This document shows, in pieces, positions 13,901 to 26,600 of a stretch of DNA of 64,000 nucleotides; within the stretch, counting starts at the first letter, position 1; each line of letters begins with the position of its first letter. The DNA is taken from assembly GCF_947623445.1 (NCBI RefSeq), contig NC_135246.1:3889856-3953855 (forward strand), read 5' to 3'. Source of the stretch: Clavelina lepadiformis. Taxonomy: Eukaryota > Chordata > Ascidiacea > Aplousobranchia > Clavelinidae. The position numbers were made by a program, and so were the translations under genes. Below the pieces are notes generated by a model. The model was given only the letters and a program-made list of their open reading frames with translations. It was not told the DNA's origin and ran no database searches.

Positions 13901-14676
13901 AGTGAAATCGTTTGCAACTTGTATTATTCTGATGCAATGTGTGCCTAAAGGCACTGTAGTTGCAGTTTTACGATTAGCAGGTGGGAAATAACATGCATTA
14001 TTTGATACCATCTGTTTGTCGATTGCTAACACAGATAATTGTGGATTGCAGCAGCATTCATTGATTAAATGTTACAGTGCATGAACAAAGCGGCATCAGA
14101 TGAAAATAGGATGATTGCAAGTGTCGTAAATGCGATTAATGGCATAGATAATACAGTAGGTTTTTTTAATACCGCTTTAAATGTTTCATTTTTTTGCAAA
14201 ACACTAGCTACAAGTTGGAAGTCATAAACCTGTGTCAGCAGCAAAGTTGATATGTTATGTTAACTTATGTTATGCGATTATTTGCATAAAATTTCAATTA
14301 TTGACCTGCCATGTGTTGGTAAAAATATCTGAGTGAAAAATAATTTATTGCAAAGTTGCATCTGCGTAACTGCGAGACCTGAATCTGACAACACAGGTTG
14401 TATCGTTTTTCAAGCTCATTGTAACAACACAGTTTGAAAGTTTAATTTTATTTACCTTTATTTCCTTTTTAGTGTAACCGGTGTGGCATGCAAGGTTTGC
14501 TTGACCCGTCATCTGCATAACCCCGATATTGGTACGACCCTGTGCAACCGAACGGTTTAAACTTTTAACAAAGGACGAAGTCCAATTCAGTGCTTTATTG
14601 AACACATCATTCGTGTCAAAACCACCGCCATCAAGAGTTATCAAAATATCTTTTTTGCATGATAAGACATTGCATA
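10999..14676 (-). CDS. Exons 13-15: vWA domain 2 and protein C-terminus
   Basis: Exons 14456-14676, 11618-11840 and 10999-11159. Strand 1 is KKDILITLDGGG, followed by RTNIGVMQMTG, the central strand QRVLLLLTKDD, the late strand DGFVGVGKLS and the terminal helix YFKYFLDTL. Phases are 1-0, 0-1, 1-stop, the same pattern as the vWA1 exons, showing that the two vWA units are paralogous. DGGGF replaces DxSxS. The protein ends shortly after the last helix with TGA at 10999-11001; a donor-like GTATGTGA just before it leaves an alternative open. Confidence 0.77.
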
Positions 14677-17600
14677 CTGGATAAACAAAAAATGGCAATT
14701 AAAGGCTTGTTCTAAACTCAAACATAAGGTTTGTAAAAGCCTAATAAAAAAACTTGGATTTTCAGTACTATTAGTAGTAGTAATACTATAAGTTTAGTAT
14801 CACTACTACTATTAATAGTATTGAATTTTGAGTAATTTTCAGTACAAATAACTTAATACTGTCATTGACACAATACAAAAGGAAATTAAGTGCTGCAATT
14901 AAAGTGTAAAATGATAGAATTGTCTTATGTCTATCATTATGATAAAGATATTCGCATACACAGATTAGAGATTATATCACAATAAGTAAAAGATTTTCCA
15001 AACAGGCCATACCATAATGCCGTTTAAAAAACATCACACTTTCTAATCTTGTTAATAAGTTATCTCAATACGCCCTGCTCTGATGCTATGCAAGCAAAAA
15101 TATTGTCATTACATTATAAACGAATTTTGGAAATACAGTAGATTCCGCTTATTATATATAACCACCTTGGGACCAGGCCATTTTGGTCTTAATTTTTGGT
15201 CCGAATGGTTGCAATAATCGAAACTGCTACTGCGCCGTTTAACCTCACCAGGATTGATACAGTTAAGAGTGAAATTGCAAAAAAACAACAAAGTCATCAT
15301 TTATTTCATTAACACGAAACAGCAACATCAAAGGGAACGCCAGATAAATAAATAACAATAATATATATAATAATAATATAAATAATAGATAAATTAATAA
15401 TACACGTGGCACAATTGCCACTGTCAAGTTGCATAAATGACAGAAAAAACTGATGAAAAGAGCCTGAGTGGTCATAATATCCAAAAATTGGCCATAATAA
15501 TAAATGGAGAATTTTGTATGGCAAAGGTCGAGAACATACCAAAATGGTGGTCATATTAAGCGGACTCTACTGTATAAGACTATAAATTTCTGCTATTGTT
15601 CACATTTGTTACAGCAGAATAATTCAGCAACTCTCAATGTTTGTAGGGCAAGAGTCGGCAACCTACGGCCCGCCATGCGAAATCGTCCGGCCCGAGACAT
15701 ATTAATTAGTTATCACAAGAACACGGCCCGCCCTTTCTTATTGAGTTTCAAACTGCAGTGTTAGCACTGTTTGAAAAAATTGTGGTATTGTTACGCCATA
15801 AGTACGTCGTACTAGTCTACTGTTACGCCATAAAACTGGTGCGAAGGCGGTAGCAAGTAGTAGTACTAAGTACGAGATTGTTTGTAGAGTAGACTAGACT
15901 AGTGGTTATAGATACAAAGAGAGATCCGATATTCATTCTCTACAAAATAAATTCAGGCTATTCAGTACTCCGTTTGATATGGACGCCAATACCATTCCCG
16001 AAAAATTTCAAATGGACCTTATTGAAATGCAATGCAGTGACGAATTGAAGGCAAAATTTCATACAAAGGGCATATTGCTGCTTGACTTTAACAAAAAGTA
16101 CCTTCTTGAAAGTGGTCTTTATCCCAGCTTGACCAACAATGTAAAAGAAATGGTATTGATGGTTGGTAGCACGTACACATGTCAACAAATGTTTTCAACA
16201 ATGAAATTCACGAAGAGCAAGCTAAGATCATGTATTTCCGACGCCCATTTAGAAAATGTTCTGGTTCTTGCTTTATCTGACTTGACACCAGATGTTGAAA
16301 AACTTTCACAAAGCAAGCAGCATCAAGTGTCACATTAATGCTGTGTTGTTGAAGTGTGAATACATATATTTTGCTCTTTTTGTGATTGGTATGATTGAGA
16401 TTGCAGCAATGTAGCTTAATATACTGAAGTGAGTGTGAATTATAGTATTAATGAATATTCTGGCCCGCCAAAGAGTTGTACACTCGACATTTGGCCCGTG
16501 ACTAGCAAAAGGTTGCCGACCCCTGTTATAAGGTGTCCATCATTGACATTCTTATTCATCGGGTGAAGATTTGTAGTTTCAAAAATTCTCAACAGGCTCG
16601 TTGTATGCTAAAGTAATGTTTTATACGGTAACAAAATATTTGAAAAAAAAACGATTGGTAGGAGTTTATTTTGTTTCAGTGAGAATCTTAGAGATATCCT
16701 TGTTGAAAATTCCCCTTCACTTGTGATGATAATAGGTGCTGGGCTCTTATGAGGGTCTAGGCAGTGCAAACATATCTTAACACTTTACTTGCATCCTTTC
16801 TAAACCCTCAAGCCATATCAAAGCAACACTGTACTTTTGAGTTTATGGATCACTACCGAAGGCAAGAAAATAAAAAGAAAGATTTGCCCTAGTGACTAAT
16901 TCACAACAGAACTCTGTCATAATTATCGAAATGCGTTACATGTGTGTGTGTGTGTGCCTTTTCACAGTAAATGAAATAAAGTAAAGCAGTTCAATATAGT
17001 GCCCTAAGAAGTGATTGATGAGTATCAGCCAGTAGCACATCAAAGAAAAGTAATAAAAAACCTAAAATTCTGATTACTTTAACTTGACTATTGTTGAAGT
17101 GCACCAGAGTTGTAACAGTTTTGTTCTCCGTCAGGTAGTGAATCTAAACGCTAAAGAAACACATTTTTGGTTTTTTAATTTAAGTATTTCTCAAAACAGA
17201 CCTTAAACAACCACCAGAGTTGTGAAGCAGAGCTATATAAGTTGATGCCTGACTTTATGAAGAATTACTAAAGTGAATTGACTTGCTGTTTTGTGAGTTA
17301 GTTCAACTTAAACTGTGTCACAAGCAGAGTGAAAAACTGAAAATTACCATCGAGAAAATTACTCAAATGAATCACTATAGTTATGTGATGCTTATATACA
17401 AGTTTTGTCTTGTTGTATCTTACCTAATTTTGCATTTCACAGATGACAGCTATGATTATACTGATGAAAAAAACAAGTTGGGTTATTAGCACTAGGAATA
17501 GGTCACATAAAAAGCTTATGAGATGATAGTTTTTACAACGGTCAAGTTAAATCTAAGCTTTTTATAGGATCTTTTTTAACAATGCAGCACGTATTGTGGG

Positions 17601-20600
17601 ATAAAAATCATGACAAAAAAGGAAAAACTAGAAAAGAAATTCTAAAAAAGGCTATATAGAAAAAAAAGCTTTACTTACATTTACAAGAGGGGGACTTTGA
17701 ACTCCATCTAGCATCACCATTGGGCCGTGGTACACTGCATTTAACTTCCATTTCACCTTCCAATGCATACTCATCATTACAGTTAAAAGTACACAAGGAG
17801 TTAAAGCGGTTTCCATCAAGACAGGATAAAACACCATTCTCTGGTGTTAGCAGAGGTGGCTGACAAAAAAGATCTGTAACCATCCAAAATAATTACGATA
17901 TGAAATTTTGTATTATTGGTAGTGATTTTAAATGGAATAAATAAAACATAATCTGTAAAAGTTTGAGGTAGAATTTTTTTTTAAACATACCCCATGAAGT
18001 AAAATATTAACCAAAATTAAAAATTTTTCAATGTCTTCTTATTTCAAGTTGTGTATCCCAGTTAAATGTATAACGACTTAAATCGGATTTTTATGAATAG
18101 TTCATGGCGTACCAGTAAAGAAAACTATCAAGCCTTCAAACTTGTGATATCTATGATTTTGTTGGACTTCAACGTTGCACTTTAAAAAAAATATTACACC
18201 GATCACCACGTAGAGTTGTGTTCGCTTTTACTTCTTCAAAAATTTTGTTTGCTAACTTTTAAAAGGTAAACCGTTAAACTAAGTGTCACAACATTATCAC
18301 AGACTTAACCCTGTAGGGATTGGGTTTCTATCTGGTTGAATTACCAGATGTGGTTTACAGCTTCTGGTTTAACCCTCTTTTAGGAAACTCCTTAGGTTTC
18401 TGCCCCTCTGACTCTCCTTATAAAATTTTATTAGGTTCTGGAGAAAGAAGAAAAAAGAACAGAACGCTCAAACTAGCAGAATTCTAAGGTTTTTGTGAAT
18501 GCTGGTGTTGAGCCTGCAATAGGTCCTGCTCCTTTAACCTAAAACACGGTCAACACCTTTTTAGGTCAACCTCAAATATAATTGCACAAATACAATTATC
18601 TAAAACGCACAAAAATTTGAATTATGTTATGCAATTGTGCAGAGTCTGCTCAATAACAGACCAAATGCATTTGACAATTATATAATATTGGTTAGAAAAA
18701 AAAATTGAACAAATTGCAACATGAATTATGGTTTCTGATAAGACGACTATCCCTGCCGCAAATATCCCCAAATGTCAATTCGGCATATTCTATATTGGAT
18801 ACTTGTGTGTATTATTTAGCCGTTGGGAGTATAGTATAGTACATACTGTACTAGAAAGATTACCTTGTCACACCTGATGAGCCTCCGAGGGGAAGAGCAG
18901 CATTAAAGAGAAAAGAAAAAAAATGGATGAAGCAAAAAACACTTCTGAATTTTTTTTAAGCACGATTCAAAATCCAGTTTTTACTAAACATCAAGTTAAA
19001 CAATCCATGTCATTTCTGTATTATTCTGTACCTTGCAGGCATGCTGGCGTTGCATCTGACCACTTTGCGACACCTCTGACATCAACGTAACAAAATGAAC
19101 TATCTGCACCTCTCCGAAAGTAAGCTTGGTTGCAACGAAAAGCACATTTAGATCCAACTTCATTGTTGCTTGTGCAAGTAACGGTGCCATGTTCCAGAGT
19201 AGTTAGTGCAGGGCATTGTGTCTCTGAAACAACAGTGAAGTGAACTTAAAAATAATTACTTAAAATAAACAAATATGTATTTAACATCCAACAAATTATG
19301 CTTCACTTTTCTGTACAAGTAGATGTTGCCCGGTAAAAATATAAAAACTTTCCAGGAAAAATTTACAACAATTTATTTTCATAACAGCATATTTTGAATC
19401 ATGAAGTCAATATTATTCATCGGATAAAAGTAAGTTAACTAATGAGTGAAATTAAAAGAGTTTTTAATTCATTAAATGCCAAGTTTTTGAATTTGGTATT
19501 GGGTTTCTGTCAAGCTTTCCAACAATTGCTTTATGAAAATTATCTGAGGCAAAGTTCAAAAGTAATGCAATCTTAGTGGTTTTGTTTTACTTTATCGTTG
19601 TCATATTAATTCATGTATAAATCATGTTTGTAGTGTTAATTAATTAATCATGTTAATCAAATAGTATTAAGTGTGAGTAAAACAAAGAACTCTGACAGAA
19701 CGACTCTCTAGGCGAGTAAATATTGAAAGTGGTGCTTCTTCAAATGAAACCTGCCAAAAGAGTTTGTACTATTTCTTGAGCCTAAGCATAGAAAAGCAAC
19801 TTATACAAGCAGATGAACTATACACAAATATATAGTGGCTGTGATGAAAATTATCAGAGAATTACAGTTTCTTATTCAACTGAATGTGTTATTTGTTTGC
19901 ACTAATTCAAGGACAACTTTTGCTTAAAGTTGCACAGAAGATGAAAATGAACGCAAGTTAAAGAAAAAAAGTGACAAAGGAAAAAAGCATAAAAATGATA
20001 GTGGCATTAAACCTGCTGATGACATCAAACACAGCCACTACACACAAAATACTTCAGCACCATTAATTTTGTTTTGTGTAGTTTCGGTTGTCTGTATGCC
20101 ATTTGAAGTTTTTCATTTAATGAGGACTTTTGTGAGCCACACAAAAAAGTTACATGGCAACATACACCTGATTGAGCAATCCTGATTTACGCTTCTTGGT
20201 AGCGCAAAGTGTTATGCTAATTTCAAACTGAAATGCGTAAAAATGTCATATTTTGACACTGTGTTATACAACCACAACCAAGTTTTACACTAATAGGCTT
20301 CCTTTACTTACCTGTACAAACTGGTGGGGTTGAAGACCAACCTTCATTGACTAAATCTACCTTTACACATCTAATAAGCTTTTTTCCTTTTAACTGCAAT
20401 CCTGTATCACACTCAAATTCACAAACATTGCCGTAATTCTCTATATAAGAACATGAGTACTTTCCATTTTCAAAATCTGGAAAATCTCTTGTACATCCGT
20501 TTTCTGAAATCCACAATAAAACACTGTATTTTTGTCTTAAACAGAAATGTATACTGTCGACAAAAAAGCATTTAATTAGGTAAAGATCGCAAATTAGTTA

Positions 20601-23600
20601 ATACATTTTAACAAATTATGGACCTTACCTGAACATTTTATGATCTTAATAAAATCTACAATGTTATCAGTTTCATCCACCAACCCTGCAGTGCTGTTTC
20701 TCACAAATACATGGTTCTTATTGTCAGCAAGGTTTTCGAGTTGTGTTTTGTCAGCGGCACCAGTCCCCAGCATTAAAACCTCAATTCCTAAAGCATGATG
20801 TAAAATAACAAAATGAAAAGGCTGTACTTTTTTCATACATATGTTTTTTAACAGGCAACAACTTTGTCCAGCAAATGTTTCTGCAATAAAGATTTCTGAA
20901 TATTGAAATTCATGCTTTGTTTTTCTTTTATTGAATATTAAAAGCAACTATTTATCTGCGAAAACAATCTTTTCAAACAACTATGAAAAAGCAGTTAGCC
21001 TAGGATGTGTATTAAAATTTTAAAAACAATTTTTTGCAAAAGTTTGTAAACCATAGGTAAGCTGAGTTCATGCACTTGACAGAGTTTGATGAGAATGCCC
21101 CCATGATAAAGTCTTTAGTCTTTAGCAAATAAGCAGGAGCATGTACTATGTATATGCTTCATACAATCTAATCTTAGAGTCTCCATTTTTCATCGAAAAT
21201 GTTTTAGTGACAAAGTTGCAAGGCCTTAAAGACTTTTACACGTTAAAGGACCCTTGTGACAAGGTGGCAAACGACCTATGAAGCATCAATGAGATACCTG
21301 ACCTTGTTCAATTTCTTTACGTACCTTTGCCTTGTAATTCATCAAGTTCTTCGGTAGCTTCAAACTCCAAAGTTTCCGAGATAAAAAACACAATTACTGG
21401 CACCGATGTGCTTCTGCCTTTACCGTCCACGTATTTACCACTCAATTGAAATGTATCAGCATAATTTGAACAACCCTTACCGCTTAAACTAAAATTGCGT
21501 AAGTGATCATCAAGCAGTGAAATGTCTTCCCACTTGCCAAGTTTTACGATGTCCTGCAACAAAAAAAAATACCAGATTTAAAATATATTATTAAAAAAGG
21601 CTGATAGAACACAACATAAACATGTTACAACAACAATAATACATAAGTATAAAGGAAAAAAAATCTTGAGGGTACTAGGCTGAAGTAGTTGCATGCATTT
21701 GTAATAAGAAAACAGTATCGAAAAACTAAAACAAAATCAAACAGGACCCAGACCAATCCATTCATTCATCTTGCATCAAGCAAGCAAGGACATGAAAAAA
21801 TCTCTATCAAAGTTTAAATAATGATTTCATGTGGTCGTGATATGATGAAAAACGAACTTTTGGAGTAGAACTTGTCACTGAAAAATCACTTCTAACCTCA
21901 TTAGTATAATGTCTTTACAAAGGTTATATGTTTCTGATAAAATACTGGCAAGGCATTACTTTCAGTGCCAGTGTCTGTCAGAGTTTTGTAAAACTTTATT
22001 TTATTAACACGGCATAGACAAGCTCATCAGTAAGCCTTGATACAAGTAACAACTACATCAGCCATTAACAAATTTAGTTCATCAGGACTTATCAAAAGAC
22101 ATCAAACAACTAACAACAAATTCATTCTTCGTCGTTGATGTGCACGTTGAATCAGGTAGAATAACTCCCAACCAGACATAACCAAACCAAATTAGGTCAC
22201 TTAAGCCATTTACAACAGATCGCACCAAAGATATACTCAAAGTAAATTCATCATCCGGCAACAAACTGTCCATAACAAATAGTAAATCCAAATTAGATTG
22301 CTGGCAACCTAGAAACATAGCAAACATAATAATGTAGTGAAATTGGTAATTTCATAAATAATAAACAAAAACATTTCTTTACAATTTTGTTATTAATTAA
22401 AATGTACACAGTCTGGCATTGACCGTAACGGCTAATAAATAAATTACATTGCAATAAATTGCAAAAACATAGTGTCATGCTTGAAAGGCAAAATAAAATT
22501 TACTGACTCCTTAAAATTTTGTTCATTTTTGTTTTCAGAAAGTTGACACAATTACAAATCTTTGTAACCCAACTTCACTTTAACTAATTTCTTGATTTGT
22601 TCTAGAATCTAGATGTTGATTACAGGGGTATAAGCCACCAAAAGTCTTTATGCTCAGCACATTTGTTTTTCCTCAAAAGTTTTGAACGAAAAATGTTACA
22701 GCGTTTAATAGCTGTACAATGCTGTCTTACTGCCTTGAAAGGTTAACGCAATGAGCCAGAAATAATCACATTAACTGAATCAAGATCGCTCAATCGAATT
22801 GGCCCATCCCTATGTTACCCATAGCATTAATACTCGAGTTTTACAAAAATAAAATTGGATTGACGCGTTTAGTTTCATTAATCCATGCTGAATTGTTGTA
22901 AAAGAATTCTTAAGGTTAAGTTCAACAAAAAAAGCCTTGCTCACGACTTATTTCTTCATTTTTCAATTATGGTATTTTTCATTTTTGCAATTAAGTTTAA
23001 GTTTGGTAATATTGATCAGAAATGCACAGAAGGAGCTACGATAATTAGTGTTAGGTTTTTCATAGCTTAACACAATTTCAGCCAAAAAGATGGACTTTCT
23101 TTGCAGCTTGAGACAAATGCATTTATCAATCACCATGATATACAACAAGACATCCAACTGCAAATGACAATGTATGATAGTTGTTACCTTAGTTACCTGT
23201 TGCAATAACTTCTGAATTATTGATTCTTGCAACTTCGTCACCTAGATAAAAAGTACAAAGAAATATTTTAACAAAAAATAAAAGCAGCTATAATATTAAA
23301 TACTATATGTGATACATTACAAACTGTTTCAAAAACCAGAGAACATATTCACGCCAGATTTTGTAAATTCATTGAAACATTTTGTGCACATTTTAAACTG
23401 AAAAATCAACACATTAAATAGCACCTCTGGTCCGGCTAAATTATATCACTACCGATCATTAATGCATCACTATTGAAAATATTTCCTTACAATTTTCTTG
23501 CCAATTGAAATGCACACAGTCTGGCATTGACAATCTTAAAACTTAGTAAGAGTTTTTAAGAACGGCGATACACTCAAACTACAGTTATCTTTATGACGTG

Positions 23601-26600
23601 CTATGCGTATTAACGTAATAAGCACTCTTAGAGGATTTACCCCATTCTAATTTTGAGCTTAAAACTATGTTTTAAAATATGTAGATTTAGTAATGGCATT
23701 TAAGCCTTCCCATGCTTTTCTATTGCAACCAACTTGTTATATAAAAAAAGAGCCTGGAAATAATCAAAATAAAAATGCATATGACACTGTATGTCTAATT
23801 TTACTACTGTACTGTTTTTTAAGGTTTATTATACAGTCGAATCTGCTTAATTCGGACATCGGATAACCCGGACAACCGCTTTATTCGGCCAAAATGCTCG
23901 GAAACAAAAAAAAGAAAAAATTGAACGTAAGAAACTCCCGTTAATTCGGACAATTCTCCGCTTAATTCGGACACAGGTTCGCAATTCCTATCGTTAGGTT
24001 ACGACACAATAAATAGTACTTCGTTCGTTTTAACACAAGATGCAATTGCATTATGAGTGATTATGGTGAAACAATGACGATTGATGCGGTAACAATCGAC
24101 AATGAACTCATATAAGGCCGTGCCAGCTTCATAGTCGCTTTTACTTCAGTATAATTGCGTCCATCTTGTAGAACAGAATGGTACAGAAAAGTTTAGCAGA
24201 AAAAGTGAAATTGCTCACTAAAGTAAACGAAGACGTTTTATGCCATCAGTGCCAATTACTGCAGTATAGCGCAGCTGCAATTCATTTATTACACAACAGA
24301 ACAGTATTTTAAATGCGTTGTCTGCCTTTACGCATGACTATGAAACGAACAATCGATTTTCCACTTAATTCGGACAAAGCCATTTCTCCGCTTAATTCGG
24401 CCAAGTGAGCGGAACCAATGTGTCCGAATTAAGCGGAGTCGACTATAGTTAATAAAATCAAGCAGATGATGATGATGGTGTTAATAAACTGATGATGGCT
24501 GTAACAGACAAGTATTTCAATAAATATTGAAATAACACAAGACATTGAAAATGTTTAAAAATTAAAAAATGTTGTCATATGAAAAATGCATAAGATATGT
24601 CTAATTTTAAGTCATTGCTCTAATAATATCTACAAGCTGACAATTACTTTAGCACACAAGTCTCTTATATTAACACTATAGCTATCGTGTGAAGCTGAAA
24701 AAGGCAAATTAATTTTTCCCCCTATATTGGAAAATGGTATTCAGCACCAGTCAATCAAGTGTAGAGCTCATGTCTTAAAACAATTAAATTGTAATTGGCA
24801 AAAACACAGCATCATAATTATAAATGTTAACAAATACTGGTGTGGAGCAAAATAACATTTATCAACTCCTTTTAATTTCCTCATTTTTGTTTTAAGTGAG
24901 TTGACACAATTGCAAATCTTTGTGGCCCAATTTCACTTTAACTAATTTCTTGATTTGTTCTAGATGTTGATTACAGGGGTATAAGCCTCCTAAAGTTTCT
25001 GTGCTCTGTGAATTCAAGTAGAGCATTTTTTTTTCCTCAAAAGTTTTAAGCAAAAAATGATTTAGTTTAATAGCTGCACAAAATGTTGTCGGTCTTGTAC
25101 GGGAAAAGAATAACTGCCTTACTGCATTGAAAGGTTAACGCAAGTATTCCAAAATAATTGCGTTAATTGAAGCATTATTTATTTATAACAAGATGATTAT
25201 TTTGAACAAGATTGAAATAGTCGATGTGAATTGGCCCATCCCTACATGATCCATGACACAAACACTCGAGTTTTACTCGAGTTTACAAATAATTTGAATT
25301 GAAACCTTCAGTTTTATTAATCTACGCTGAATTGTCGTAAAAGTATTTTTACTTTTAAGTTCATCAAATAAAACTTTGTGTTTCTGCTTCAATGTTAAGA
25401 TTGAATAGACCTGTCGCGTAAAGAATTCATATCATAATTGAAACACATTATCTCCAAACTGAAGAGAAACGTTAAATTGAATGATGTTACAGCGCTCAAG
25501 TTGAGATGAGTTAAGCAAAGCTGAGTTATAAACATTAAGTTTTCACTCTATATTTCATAGACTTGAGAAAAATCTTTGCAAAACTTCCGTTTGGAGAGAG
25601 ATTCAACTATCTCTTCATTTTTCAATTACAGTATTATTCATTTTTGCAATAATGTTTAAGTTTGGTATTGTTGATCAGAAATGCACAGAAGGAGTTAAGA
25701 TAATTACTGTTAGGTTTTTTATAGCTTGACGCAAATGCATTTATTAATCACCATGATATACCACAAAACGTCCAACTGCAAATGACAATGTATGATAGTT
25801 GTTAACTTAGTTACCTGTTGTATTAACTTCTCGATTATTGTTAGTTGCAGTTCCGCTACCTAGATAAAAAGTACAAAAAAATATTTTAACAAAAAATAAA
25901 AGCAGCTACAATATTAAATAGTATATGTCGGGTGTGTTCAAATGGCGGATCTCGATCCGGATCCGGATCTTTTCAACTTTTTCTGTGGATCTTCCAATGT
26001 AGTCTTGAAACAATCTTGCAGCTGTAGCACACTTCACTTTGGACTTTTACAAAGTTATAAATAAGTTGTAGGCCCTACAATGTAGGGTACATTTACATAA
26101 ATAAAGCACCATAAAAATTAAAGTATGTCCAACATGTTTACTATTCGTATTTAGTGGATCATCACGTTGTCAGGTTTGGCTGTGGTGGATTATGGCAGAA
26201 ATCATTTGAACACCCCTGGTGTATGTGATACATTGAAAACTGTTTCAAAAATCAAACAACATATCAGTGCCAGATTTTGTAAACTCATTGAAAAATTTTG
26301 CCCACATTTTAAACTGAAATATCGAAGCATTAAATATCGCCTCTAATCTGGCTAAATTGTTAGGTGTTTATTAAATCTTGTTTTTTGGATTTGGTTCGAT
26401 ATTATTTTGATTGAATCACATACAAACTAGAAAGTGCAAGTACTCCTATCTGGTCCCAGGTTCCAAGCAATATCTGCCTAGATTGAAATAGTATATTATG
26501 ATGGATGGGATGAGACAAACCCGAGTACTTGGCTGAGTTTTGGCATATTTCAAAACTTAAACTAGCTGCATGGGAAAGACTGTGTTGTCAAGAACCAAAC

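Larger units (their letters stand above)
22375..26360. repeat. Tandem segmental duplication within the CCP-vWA gene
   Basis: Copy A (about 22375-23480) and copy B (about 23480-26360) share long stretches: ACACAGTCTGGCATTGAC at about 22407 and 23516; TTTCACTTTAACTAATTTCT with GTATAAGCC near 22580-22635 and 24930-24985; the 45-nt exons at 23197 and 25815; and CAGATTTTGTAAA with CACATTTTAAACTGAAA near 23355 and 26272. Copy B is longer partly because of the inserts at 23834-24445 and 25929-26218. Its edges are approximate. Confidence 0.8.
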
